From positions 620,001 to 684,000 of the forward strand of contig NZ_QZEY01000002.1 of NCBI RefSeq assembly GCF_003594875.1: a stretch of DNA of 64,000 bases, given 5' to 3'. The stretch is from Bailinhaonella thermotolerans (GTDB lineage Bacteria; Actinomycetota; Actinomycetes; Streptosporangiales; Streptosporangiaceae). Each line of letters opens with the position of its first letter. The first letter of the stretch is position 1. Position numbers and translations under genes: made by a program. The notes beneath the pieces were generated by a model that was given only the letters and a program-made list of their open reading frames with translations, had not been told where the DNA came from and ran no database searches. This document shows positions 33,659 to 41,985 of this stretch, piece by piece.

Positions 33659-34153
33659 TCAGACGGCGGCGTGGAGCCAGCGGACCGGTGCGCCCTCCCC
33701 GGCGTACCGGAACGGTTCCAGCTCCTCGTCCCAGGCCCGGCCGAGCAACCGGTCGAGCTCCTCCTCCAGGATCGCGCGGCCCTGGGCGGCGCGCAGCATC
33801 GCCTCCCGCACCCGGTCCTCGGAGATCATGATGTCCCCGTTGGCCCCCACCGTGGCGGAGAACACGCCGAGCTCCGGGGTGTAGGCGTGGCGGACGCCGT
33901 CGTACCCCGGGGTCGCGTCCTCCGTCACCTCGAAACGCAGCCGCTGGCAGCCCACGAGTGCCGACGTGAGGGCACCCCCCGTGCCCGGCCGGCCCTCCCA
34001 TTCCGCCTGCGCGCGCAGGCAGCCGGGCGCGGCCGGCTGCGGAGTCCACGCCAGGTTCACAGGCACGCCGAGGACACCCGCGACCGCCCACTCGATGTGC
34101 GGGCACAGCGCAGGCTGAGCGGAGTGGACGAACAGGACGCCACGTGCAGTCAC
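33659..34153 (-). CDS. DUF3145 family protein
   Basis: A 164-residue protein of the actinobacterial DUF3145 family: GVLFVHSAQPALCPHIEWAV at the start, LAWTPQPAAPGCLRAQAEW, and a central RFEVTEDATPGYDGVRHAYTPELG block. Function is unknown. Its place next to the fab genes is conserved in Streptomyces, which hints at a link with lipid metabolism. The start GTG 34153 has GGGAGG five bases upstream. Confidence 0.9.
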   Translation of the reverse strand: MTARGVLFVHSAQPALCPHIEWAVAGVLGVPVNLAWTPQPAAPGCLRAQAEWEGRPGTGGALTSALVGCQRLRFEVTEDATPGYDGVRHAYTPELGVFSATVGANGDIMISEDRVREAMLRAAQGRAILEEELDRLLGRAWDEELEPFRYAGEGAPVRWLHAAV

Positions 34154-34324
34154 CGAACCTCCCGAGATCTACGAGGTGCGCCTTCCCCAACGTCCTCGCG
34201 AACCGGGTGATCAATGAGTAACCGCAGGCGTTATTGTGCCGCATCGATCTTCACGGCACCACCCCGGGGCCGACCCATGTACAGCCTGTCACCGCAGATC
34301 ACGTTGCGCACATAAACTTGACGG

Positions 34325-34714
34325 GTGCACGCTTTCAGCCGGACCTTCCTGCTCAGCGCCCTGATCGCGCTCCCCGCCTGCGGCTCGCAGACCGCGGCGC
34401 CGGCCCCCCGCGTCACCCCGTCGGCTCCGCCGGGCGACGTCACGATCACCCGCTGCGGCGTCGCGTCCGACCTCCGCACGGGCGAGGCCGAGGGCACGAT
34501 CGTCAACCACGGGACCGAGCCCGCGGACTACATCGTCCGGGTCGAGTTCCTCGACGCCTCCGGCAAGGCGGTGGACGAGGGCCAGAACTCCACCGAGGAC
34601 CTCGCGCCGGGGCGGCGGGTCAGGTTCACCGCCTCCGGGGTGCGGGCGGCCCCCTCGGGCGTGCGCTGCCGCGTCGCCGACGTGGGACGTTTCCCCCGTT
34701 CGGCGACCGATTGA
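34325..34714 (+). CDS. Small lipoprotein
   Basis: A 129-residue exported protein. The N-terminus has a positively charged start, a hydrophobic core and the lipobox LPAC with Cys19, followed by GSQTAAPAP. The mature part resembles the FxLYD domain of small actinobacterial lipoproteins: TRCGVASDLRTGEAEGTIVNHG and RVEFLDASGKAVDEGQNS, with two further Cys that could form a disulfide. The GTG lies six bases after TAAACT and has no ribosome site, so it appears leaderless. Role unknown. Confidence 0.8.
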   Translation: MHAFSRTFLLSALIALPACGSQTAAPAPRVTPSAPPGDVTITRCGVASDLRTGEAEGTIVNHGTEPADYIVRVEFLDASGKAVDEGQNSTEDLAPGRRVRFTASGVRAAPSGVRCRVADVGRFPRSATD

Positions 34715-34745
34715 CTTTCCGTTTGACTTTCCGGCCGACTTTTCA
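34713..34745. repeat. Three direct repeats GACTTT(C/T)C at 12-bp spacing
   Basis: GACTTTCCG at 34713 and 34725 and GACTTTTCA at 34737 are exactly 12 bases apart. They begin at the lipoprotein stop codon and lie 66-98 bases before the subtilisin start. Such phased repeats suggest a regulator array or tandem -35 elements (TTGACTTT). Confidence 0.7.
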
Positions 34746-34772
34746 AAGAGTCAGCACGGGGCGCTCCTGAAG

Positions 34773-34789
34773 TGTCACTCTAGGTGACA
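34773..34789. promoter_or_regulatory. Inverted repeat TGTCAC-N5-GTGACA before the subtilisin gene
   Basis: Perfect 6-bp arms around TCTAG, 22 bases before the subtilisin start codon. TCTAGG may belong to a -10 element, so a protein bound here would block or restart the promoter of the subtilisin/sigma/CHAT cassette. Confidence 0.65.
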
Positions 34790-34810
34790 ATCAACCCCTC
34801 TGGAGGCCTC

Positions 34811-35899
34811 ATGACCCTCTTCCCCCGGCATCCGGACATCGTCCGGATCGAGTCCTCTCCCGGACGGCCCGCCCTCGTGCGCCGGGACCAGCTCCTGATC
34901 GCCCCCGGCGCGCCGTCCGAGGCCGCGGACCGCTGGACCGAGTCACGCCACGACCTGCCCGGGGTCACCCTCCTCCGGCTCCGGCCGGCCGCCGGGGTGG
35001 ACGTCTGCGAGCTGGCGGTGTCGCTGCGGCCCGCGGTCCCCGGCGCGAGCCCCAACCACGTGATGACCGGCCAGCCCGGGTACTGGGGCGGCCCCGCGCA
35101 CCCGCCCGCCCCCGCCGGCCCGGTGCCCGGCCCCGTCCCCGCCGCGGCCCGCCGGGAGGTGACCGTCGGGCTGCTGGACACGGGCCTGAGCCCCCACCCG
35201 TGGTACGGCACGGCCGCCTGGTTCACCGAGCAGCGCGAGGGCATCCGCGAGGTCCTCGACGCCGACCGGGACCACAAGCTCGACGCCCAGGCCGGGCACG
35301 GCACCTTCGCGGCGGGCCTGCTGCTGCGCCGGCACGCCGGGGCCCACCTGCGGGTGCGGCGGGTGCTGGGCAGCGACGGCGTGGGCGACGAACTGGGCGT
35401 GCTGCGCGGCATCGGCGAGCTGCGGGCCTGGTCGCGGGCCACCGGGCGGCCGGTGGACCTGGTCAACCTCTCGCTGGGCGGGCACACCTTCGACGACCAG
35501 CCCCCTCCCCTGCTCGCCCGGGCGCTCGACGGAGTCGTGGCGGTCGCCGCCGCGGGCAACGGCGGCGCCTCGCGCCCCTTCTGGCCGGCGGCGCTGCCCG
35601 GGGTGATCGGGGTCGGCGCGCTCGACGCCACCGGGCTGCGGCGCGCCGCGTTCTCCAACCACGGGCCCTGGGTGGCGGCGTGCGCCCGGGGGGAGGACCT
35701 CACCAGCAGCTTCGTCTGGTACGACGGGGGCTTCGCCGGATACGCCCGCTGGAGCGGCACCTCCTTCGCCGCCGCGACCGTCTCGGGCGTCATCGCCGCG
35801 CACGCGGCCGTGCACGGGATCGACGCCCGCGCCGCCGCGGCCGACCTGCTGTCCGGCGGGGAGAAGGTGCCCGGCCTCGGCGTGCGACTGGGACGATGA
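34811..35899 (+). CDS. S8 subtilisin-family serine protease, cytoplasmic
   Basis: A 362-residue protease. The catalytic Asp123 lies in VGLLDTGLSPHP, His163 in AGHGTFAAGLL and Ser318 in WSGTSFAAATVSG; the oxyanion Asn is in AAAGNGGAS. The first 110 residues are a non-catalytic N-terminal part. There is no signal peptide or C-terminal anchor, so it acts in the cytoplasm. Starts at ATG 34811 after TGGAGG. Its stop overlaps the sigma-factor start (ATGA), and the cassette continues to a CHAT protein. Such protease/sigma/CHAT groups in actinobacteria suggest a proteolysis-triggered transcription switch, still inference. Confidence 0.9.
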   Translation: MTLFPRHPDIVRIESSPGRPALVRRDQLLIAPGAPSEAADRWTESRHDLPGVTLLRLRPAAGVDVCELAVSLRPAVPGASPNHVMTGQPGYWGGPAHPPAPAGPVPGPVPAAARREVTVGLLDTGLSPHPWYGTAAWFTEQREGIREVLDADRDHKLDAQAGHGTFAAGLLLRRHAGAHLRVRRVLGSDGVGDELGVLRGIGELRAWSRATGRPVDLVNLSLGGHTFDDQPPPLLARALDGVVAVAAAGNGGASRPFWPAALPGVIGVGALDATGLRRAAFSNHGPWVAACARGEDLTSSFVWYDGGFAGYARWSGTSFAAATVSGVIAAHAAVHGIDARAAAADLLSGGEKVPGLGVRLGR

Positions 35900-36432
35900 G
35901 CGAGCTCCGGACCCTGATCGCCGCCGCGCGCGAGGGGGACGCGCGGGCCTGGGGACTCCTGGTCGGCCGCTTCGACAAATGGGTGTGGGCCAACGTGCGC
36001 TCGTACGGCCTGGCGCCGTACGACGCGGCCGACGCGGTGCAGACGACGTGGTTGCGGCTGGTCGAACGGCTGGACTCGATCCGCGACCCCGACCGCCTGC
36101 CGGGCTGGCTGGCCACCACCGCCGGGAACGAGGCCGCCGCCCTGCGCCGCCGCCGCAGGGGCGAGCACCTGTGCGCCGCCCCGCCCGAGTGCGACTCCGG
36201 CGAGGACGTCGTCACCACCGTCCTCACCGCCGACACCGTGAGGAAGCTGCGCCAGGCCGTCGGGGAGCTGTCCGAGCCCTGCCGCAGCCTGCTGCGCCTG
36301 CTGCTGGACGCCCAGCAGCCCACCTACGCCGAGCTGGCCGAGCGCCTGGGCATGCCGGTCGGCAGCGTCGGCCCCACCCGCGCGCGCTGCCTGGCCCGGC
36401 TGCGCGCGATCGTCTCAGGAGCGAACCCATGA
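35896..36432 (+). CDS. ECF-type sigma factor
   Basis: A 178-residue sigma factor with only region 2 (WGLLVGRFDKWVWANVRSYGLAPYDAADAVQTTWLRLVERL) and region 4 (PTYAELAERLGMPVGSVGPTRARCLARLRAI). The GSVGPTRARCLARLR helix is typical of the subgroup found beside S8 proteases. It directs RNA polymerase to a small set of promoters. ATGA overlaps with both neighbours show translational coupling. No anti-sigma with a zinc motif is found; the downstream small protein could take that role. Confidence 0.92.
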   Translation: MSELRTLIAAAREGDARAWGLLVGRFDKWVWANVRSYGLAPYDAADAVQTTWLRLVERLDSIRDPDRLPGWLATTAGNEAAALRRRRRGEHLCAAPPECDSGEDVVTTVLTADTVRKLRQAVGELSEPCRSLLRLLLDAQQPTYAELAERLGMPVGSVGPTRARCLARLRAIVSGANP

Positions 36433-36872
36433 CCCCCGAAGAAGGCCTCCTCGCCGCCCTGCGGATCGCCGTGGGCACCGACCCCGTGCCCGAGCACGTC
36501 CGGGAGTCGGCCGAGGCGGCGTTCGCGTTCCACATCCCCGGCGCCGTCCTCGCCGAGCCCCTCCCGCGCTGTCGTACGGCCGGGGCGTCGCGCGGCGATC
36601 CCGGCTCCCAGCTCATGCGCTTCGAGGCCGCGGGCTCGGTCATCGAGGTCGAGCTCACCCCGCACGGCGACCGCGTGGACCTGGCCGGCCGCCTCACCCC
36701 CGCCGGGCCCGCCGAGGCCGAGATCCGCACCACGGAGACCACGCTCCGCCGCACCCTCACCCCCACCGGCCAGTTCGCCGCCACCGGCCTGTCCCCCGGC
36801 TGGCTGAGCGTCGTCTGCCACCCGCCCACCGGCACCCCCATCACCACCCCCTGGATCCGGACCCGCCGCTGA
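36429..36872 (+). CDS. Small beta-rich protein of the sigma/CHAT cassette
   Basis: A 147-residue protein. Residues 1-45 are helical and contain TDPVPEHVRESAEAAFAFHIPG, a short helix like those with which anti-sigma proteins bind; residues 65-147 are predicted beta strands (GSVIEVELTPHGDRVDLAGRL, FAATGLSPGWLSVVCHPP) like a carboxypeptidase-regulatory or Ig-like sandwich. Its start overlaps the sigma stop (ATGA). It may be the cassette's anti-sigma or a target of the subtilisin; this is inferred from position. Confidence 0.65.
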   Translation: MTPEEGLLAALRIAVGTDPVPEHVRESAEAAFAFHIPGAVLAEPLPRCRTAGASRGDPGSQLMRFEAAGSVIEVELTPHGDRVDLAGRLTPAGPAEAEIRTTETTLRRTLTPTGQFAATGLSPGWLSVVCHPPTGTPITTPWIRTRR

Positions 36873-37341
36873 CCCCGCCCCCTCGCGAAGGGACCCGGCT
36901 CCGCGACGCCCCCGCGGACCTGGGGCGCGTACGGCCATGCCCCGGCGCGAGGGGCCGCGGATACGGACGGCCCGCCGGGGCGGGCGCGGATCGACGCGGT
37001 ACGGCCGGGCGGCCCGCCATGAGGTGGCCGTGGGAACGGCCGCCGCGCACGGGCCGCGCATCCCGGAGCGATGAGGCGAGCCCGCCGCCCATGAACCGAT
37101 CGCGCCCGGCATGGGCCGGCCCCACGTCATGAGCCGTACGGCGGCGCGTGGGCCTCCGACTACGAGAAGGCCGGCCCTGGGGCCCTCAGGGACGCTCGGG
37201 AACGGCCCGGACGGCTTGCGGACGGCTTGCGGGCGGTTTGGGACGGCTCTGGGGACCGCACGGGGCGGTGACGGCGCGCGGGCGATGAGGCGGGCCGGTG
37301 GGGGGCGGTGGAGTAGGTCGCGGTGTGGAGCGAGGTGGCGG
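36873..37341. other. Long leader before the CHAT gene
   Basis: About 470 GC-rich bases. There are direct repeats of CGGACGGCTTG (about 37208-37235) and a GAGCCGTACGGC palindrome near 37134. No gene with a ribosome site was recognised. The CHAT gene may have its own promoter here (TAGGTC near 37314). Confidence 0.5.
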
Positions 37342-40281
37342 ATGAGTGGTGGCGAGCGGTGGAGCGGGGCCGGGCGCGGGGCCGGCGGGGATTCCGGGGG
37401 CGAGGCCGGGCAGGCGCTGGCCTGGGCCGAGCGGATCGTGGAGCTGGGAAGTGTGGATCCCCGCGCGGCCTGGCGGGCGGCGGAGGAGGTCGTCGCCCGC
37501 TGCCTGGCGGCCGAGCCGGGACTGGCCGCCTGGTGCGCTCCCCCGTTCGCCGACCTCCTGGAACACGGCCTCCTGCCCCACGGCCCCCTGGACCACGGGC
37601 CGACGGAACACGGGCCGACGGACCCCGAACACGGCCCGGAGCGCGGCACGGAGCACGGCGCGGGCGCGGAGCCGTACCCGGCCGGCGGCACTCCCGGGAG
37701 ACCCGGGACCCGGGCCGGCGGGGGGAACGCCGGCGCCGCCGGGCCGGGCGGCGGTGTGCGGGCGGGCCGTGGGTGGGGGGAGGTGCTGGCGGTGGCCCTG
37801 CGGGCGGCGGGGGTGGCGGCGCGGGGCGCGGGGGCGGCCCGGGTGGCGGAGTCGCGGCTGCGGGAGGCGGTCCGGGTCGGCGAGGAGGGCGGCTGGCCGG
37901 TGCGGGCGGCGCAGGGGCGGCTCTCGCTGGTGCCGGTGCTGGCGGACCTGGGCGAGCTGGACGCGGCGCTGGCGGAGGCGGCGACGGCCGGGGCGCGCCT
38001 CACCGGGGTGGACTCGGCCCGGCTGGAGGTGCACCGGGCCGGGGTGCTGGTGCGGGCCGGGCGGCACCGGGAGGCGGTCGCGCGCTTCGGGGCGGCGATG
38101 GGGCCGCTGGAGGCGGCGGGCGATCACCGGTTCCTGGCGGGGGCGCTGCTGAACCGGGCCACGGCCCACGCCTACCTGGGACGGTACGCCCGGGCGGAGG
38201 ACGACCTGCGGCGGTGCCTGGCGCTGGCGGAGCGGGCGGGGCTGGACTACATCGCGCTCCTGGTCCGGATGAACCTGCCGTTCGTGGTGGCGCGCGGCGG
38301 GGACGTCCCGGCGGCGCTGCGGCACCACGAGACCGCCGAGCGCGTCCTCCGCGAGCACCCGGAGCGGCTGGCGACCGCGCGGATGGACCTGGCCGAGGCG
38401 CTGCTCGCCCTCCGCATGCCCGCCGACGCCCGCACGCTGCTGCGGTCCGCCCTGGCCGGGCCGCTGACCGCCGCCGACTCCGCCGAGGCCCGCCTCCTCC
38501 TGGCCCGCGCCGAGCTCCTGTCCGGCGAGACGCTCCGGGCCCGCGCCACCGCCGAGCGCGCCGCCGGGGAGTTCCGCGCCCAGCGCCGCCTCGCCTGGGC
38601 CCCGCTGGCCGACGAGGTGGCCTGCCGCGCGCGTCACGAGTCCGGCGAGCTCACGGCCGCGCTCCTGGCCGGCGTACGGCGATGCGCCCGCGCTCTCACC
38701 GCCGCCGGGCACCCCGGCCCCGCCGCCCACGCCCGGATCATCGCCGCCCGCGTGGCCCTGGGCCTGGGCCTGCCCGCCGAGGCGCGCGCGGAGCTGGAGG
38801 CCGTCCCGCCCTCGGCGGGCCCGGCGTACTGGCACGCCCGCGCCCTCCTCCGCCTCCTCGCGGGCGACCGCCCGGCCGCGCTCGGCGCCCTCCGCGCCGG
38901 TCTGCGGGCCCTGGCCGCCCGCGCCGCCCGCCTCGGCGCCGCCGACCTCCGCGCCCACGCCCTCACCGAAGGCGCGGACCTGGCCGACCTCGGCCTCTCC
39001 CTGGCCCTGTCCACCGCCGACCCCGCCCTCGTCCTCTCCTGGTCCGAGCACTGGCGCGCCCTCACCTCCCCGCTCCCGCCCACCTCCCGCGAGGAGGACG
39101 GCCCCGCGCGCTCGGCAGGCGAGCCGGGACGCGGGACCCCGGCCCGGCCCGGAGGGACGGCTCCCGGCGTCCCGGGCGTTCCCGCCCGCCCCGGGACGGG
39201 CGGGGGCGAGCACGCGGGAGGGGACGCCGGTCATGGGGACGCCCCCGCCGGGTCGCTCGGGGAGGGGCGGGTGCGGTGGAGGTACTGGGCCCGGGCCACT
39301 GGGGGCGCGGTGGTGGACGAGGTGGGCGTGGAGGCGGTCCTGCCCGGGCTGGGCGGGGCGGTGCTGGTGGAGCTGGTGCGGGAGGGCGACCGGCTCGCGG
39401 CCGTCGTGGCGGGGCGGGAGGGGTGGGCGCTGCGGGACCTGGGGTCGTACACGGAGGCGGCGGAGGCGGGGGCGCGGCTGCGGTTCGGGTTGCGGCGGCT
39501 GGCCTACCGGGACTCCGAGGACGTCGCGGCGGCGGGGCGGGGGGTCGTGGACGAGGCGTTCGCGCTGGACGAGCGCGTCTTCGGGCCGCTCCGCGACCTG
39601 ACGGCGGGGCGGGACACGGTGATCGCCCCGGTGGGCGCCCTGTACTCGGCGCCGTGGGGGATGCTGCCCTCGCTGGCCGGGACCGCCGTCACCGTGGTCG
39701 CCTCGGTCACCCGCTGGCTGGGCGGGCGCGAGCGGCCCGGACCCGGCGGCGGGGTGGTCGCCGTCGCCGGGCCGGGGCTGCGCCTGGCCGGGCCGGAGGC
39801 GGAGGCGGTGGCCGCGCTGCGCGCCGGCCGCGTGCTGGCGGGTCCCGCGGCCACCCGCGACGCGGTGCTGCGGGCCGTGGACGGCGCCGGCGTGGCGCAC
39901 TTCGCGGCGCACGGGAGCTTCCGGGGCGACAGTCCCCTGTTCTCCCGTCTCGAGCTGGCGGACGGCGGCCTGATGGCGTACGAGCTGATGGGGGTACGGC
40001 GGGCGCCCCGCCTCGTGGTGCTGTCCTCCTGCGACGGAGGGCTCGCCGGGGTGCCGGCCGACGGGGCCCCGCTGGGCACGGCGGGCATGTGGCTGGGCCT
40101 GGGCACGGCGAACGTGGTCGCGAGCGTGGTGCCGGTGCGCGACGAGGACGCCATGGATCTCATGACCCTCTTCCACGGGCTCCTCGCCGACGGCCTCCCC
40201 CCGGCGGCGGCGCTCGCGCGGGCCGAGGCCAAGACCGGCGTCCACGGCTTCGTGTGCTTCGGCGGCCGGAGGACCGGCTGA
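37342..40281 (+). CDS. Large TPR-CHAT (caspase-like) protein
   Basis: A 979-residue protein. The region from about 130 to 560 is Ala/Leu/Arg-rich with repeated helical pairs of the TPR type (AGVLVRAGRHREAVARFGAA, NRATAHAYLGRYARAEDDLRRCLALAERAG). A Pro/Gly-rich linker (about 590-650) leads to the CHAT peptidase (about 740-979): VIAPVGALYSAPWGMLPSL, the catalytic His857 in VAHFAAHGSF and Cys897 in LVVLSSCDGG. CHAT proteases belong to the caspase-gingipain fold. Start ATG 37342 has GAGGTGG before it. It lies downstream of the subtilisin/sigma genes and probably works with them. Confidence 0.9.
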   Translation: MSGGERWSGAGRGAGGDSGGEAGQALAWAERIVELGSVDPRAAWRAAEEVVARCLAAEPGLAAWCAPPFADLLEHGLLPHGPLDHGPTEHGPTDPEHGPERGTEHGAGAEPYPAGGTPGRPGTRAGGGNAGAAGPGGGVRAGRGWGEVLAVALRAAGVAARGAGAARVAESRLREAVRVGEEGGWPVRAAQGRLSLVPVLADLGELDAALAEAATAGARLTGVDSARLEVHRAGVLVRAGRHREAVARFGAAMGPLEAAGDHRFLAGALLNRATAHAYLGRYARAEDDLRRCLALAERAGLDYIALLVRMNLPFVVARGGDVPAALRHHETAERVLREHPERLATARMDLAEALLALRMPADARTLLRSALAGPLTAADSAEARLLLARAELLSGETLRARATAERAAGEFRAQRRLAWAPLADEVACRARHESGELTAALLAGVRRCARALTAAGHPGPAAHARIIAARVALGLGLPAEARAELEAVPPSAGPAYWHARALLRLLAGDRPAALGALRAGLRALAARAARLGAADLRAHALTEGADLADLGLSLALSTADPALVLSWSEHWRALTSPLPPTSREEDGPARSAGEPGRGTPARPGGTAPGVPGVPARPGTGGGEHAGGDAGHGDAPAGSLGEGRVRWRYWARATGGAVVDEVGVEAVLPGLGGAVLVELVREGDRLAAVVAGREGWALRDLGSYTEAAEAGARLRFGLRRLAYRDSEDVAAAGRGVVDEAFALDERVFGPLRDLTAGRDTVIAPVGALYSAPWGMLPSLAGTAVTVVASVTRWLGGRERPGPGGGVVAVAGPGLRLAGPEAEAVAALRAGRVLAGPAATRDAVLRAVDGAGVAHFAAHGSFRGDSPLFSRLELADGGLMAYELMGVRRAPRLVVLSSCDGGLAGVPADGAPLGTAGMWLGLGTANVVASVVPVRDEDAMDLMTLFHGLLADGLPPAAALARAEAKTGVHGFVCFGGRRTG

Positions 40282-40448
40282 CCGCCCCGCGCTCCGGGCA
40301 GGCGGCCGGGAAAGCGGCCGGGAAGGCGTGCCGCGGGGCGTGGAGGTCCGGGGCCGCGGTGGATCGGGGCGGGCGTCCGGCAAGGAGGATTACCGGAATG
40401 GCGGGGAGGCGGGCGACGGGGCGGGGGCGGGATCGGTAGCGTGCGGGT

Positions 40449-40826
40449 ATGGACAGCGAACGGACGTTCACCGTCGACGAGGCGCGCTCACTCCTCCCGG
40501 CCGTTCGCGCCCGGGTCGCCGAGCTCGTGACGATCCGCGCCGACCTCGCCCAGCTCGTCTACGACCTCCAGCAGGCGGGCACGTCGCCGCTGGGCGGCGT
40601 GGCCGAGGCCAAGGCCGCCGAGGCGCGCCTGGACGACATCGTGACCTGGTTCGCGGACGAGGGGATCGAGGTCAAGGGCATCTCTCCGGTCCTCGTCGAC
40701 TTCCCCTCCACCCTGGCCGGCCAGTCGGTGCGGCTCTGCTGGGTCGAGGGCGAGCCCGACCTGGCCTGGTACCACCCGACCGTGCTCGGCTTCCCCGGCC
40801 GCCGCCCCCTCCCCGACGGCCTCTGA
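40449..40826 (+). CDS. DUF2203 family protein
   Basis: A 125-residue protein of the DUF2203 family: FTVDEARSLLPAVRARVAEL at the N-terminus, a coiled-coil middle, and the conserved end LCWVEGEPDLAWYHP then GFPGRRPLPDGL. No function is known. The ATG follows TAGCGT by six bases with no ribosome site, so a leaderless transcript is likely. A long hairpin follows the stop codon. Confidence 0.88.
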   Translation: MDSERTFTVDEARSLLPAVRARVAELVTIRADLAQLVYDLQQAGTSPLGGVAEAKAAEARLDDIVTWFADEGIEVKGISPVLVDFPSTLAGQSVRLCWVEGEPDLAWYHPTVLGFPGRRPLPDGL

Positions 40827-40888
40827 CCCGCCGCCGCCCCGCCGCGTTCCCGCCGTGCCGCCCGCCACACCGCGCCGGCGCCGGACGC

Positions 40889-40929
40889 CGTACGGCTCGC
40901 GCCGCGCCGGGCCGTGCGCGAGCCGTACG
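40889..40929. terminator. Bidirectional 14-bp hairpin with GTACGG core
   Basis: CGTACGGCTCGCGC (40889-40902) pairs exactly with GCGCGAGCCGTACG (40916-40929) over a 13-base loop. It lies between the convergent DUF2203 and rhodanese genes and could terminate both. Confidence 0.75.
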
Positions 40930-40967
40930 ACGTGAGACGGCGAAGCGGTTCTCGCCGTGCGGCGGGG

Positions 40968-41807
40968 TCAGGGGGTGGGGCCGGTGGCGACGGGGCGGGC
41001 GGGGTCGGCGACCCAGTTGGACCAGGAGCCGGGGTAGAGGACCGCGCCCGGGAACCCGGCGACCTCCAGCGCGAGGATCTCGTGCGCGGCGGTCACGCCC
41101 GAGCCGCAGTACGCCCCGACCGGCGCGCCGGGGCGGACGCCGGCCGCCTCGAAGCGGCCGCGCAGGCGCGCCGGGTCGAGGAAGCGGCCGTCGGGGCCGA
41201 CGTTCTCGGTGGTGGGGGCGCTCACCGCGCCGGGGATGTGCCCGGCGACCGGGTCGATGGGCTCGGTCTCGCCGCGGTACCGCTCGGCGGCGCGCGCGTC
41301 CAGCAGCACGCCCGCGAAGCTCCCGGCCCCGGCCGCGTCCACGGTGGGCAGGTGGCCGGGCACGGCGGTGAAGTCGCCGGGCTCCACCTCGGGGTCGTCC
41401 GTCTCCAGCGGGCTCCCCCACGCCCGGACGCCGCCGTTCAGGACGCGGACGTCGGGATGGCCGAAGTACCGCAGGGCCCACCAGGCGCGGGCCGCCGCCA
41501 TCGAGGTCTCGCCGTCGTAGACCACCACGGGCACGTCGTTCCGCACGCCGAGCCGGCGCATCGCCGCCTGGAACCGCTCGGGGGAGGGCAGCGGGTGCCG
41601 TCCCTCGGCCGAGGCCGGATCGGAGAGGTCGGCCTGCAGGTCGCAGAAGACCGCCCCGGGGATGTGCCCCTTGCGGTAGTCCTCGATCCCGGGCGGGCCG
41701 CCGAGCTGCCAGCGCACGTCCAGCAGCCGGACCGTGCCGAGCACGTCCCGAAGTTCGCCCGCCTCGATCAGCGGGCCCCGCCCGGCCGAACCCGGCACCT
41801 CACCCAC
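40968..41807 (-). CDS. Thiosulfate/3-mercaptopyruvate sulfurtransferase (two rhodanese domains)
   Basis: A 279-residue protein with two rhodanese domains. The first (about 10-130) has LLDVRWQLGG and RKGHIPGAVFCDL but is non-catalytic; the second (about 150-275) has LLDARAAERYRGETEPIDPVAGHIPGA and the active-site Cys in GAYCGSGVTA. The CGSGVT loop is that of the 3-mercaptopyruvate type. The GTG start at 41807 is nine bases after AAGGAG; an upstream extension would be Arg/Pro-rich. Confidence 0.9.
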   Translation of the reverse strand: MGEVPGSAGRGPLIEAGELRDVLGTVRLLDVRWQLGGPPGIEDYRKGHIPGAVFCDLQADLSDPASAEGRHPLPSPERFQAAMRRLGVRNDVPVVVYDGETSMAAARAWWALRYFGHPDVRVLNGGVRAWGSPLETDDPEVEPGDFTAVPGHLPTVDAAGAGSFAGVLLDARAAERYRGETEPIDPVAGHIPGAVSAPTTENVGPDGRFLDPARLRGRFEAAGVRPGAPVGAYCGSGVTAAHEILALEVAGFPGAVLYPGSWSNWVADPARPVATGPTP

Positions 41808-41985
41808 GCCGTCACGCTCCTTCGCGCCGATCCGCGGCCCGCGTCGCCCGGGCCCGTCCCCCAGCACCCTAGGCCCCCGGCCCGCCGTACGGCGCGGCGG
41901 GGGCGGGCCGTGTCGCACGCGCCCCCGCCCCGTGGCACTCCGCCGGTCCCGGAGCGCGCGGCCCGTCCCGCCGGGGGCGGACGGG

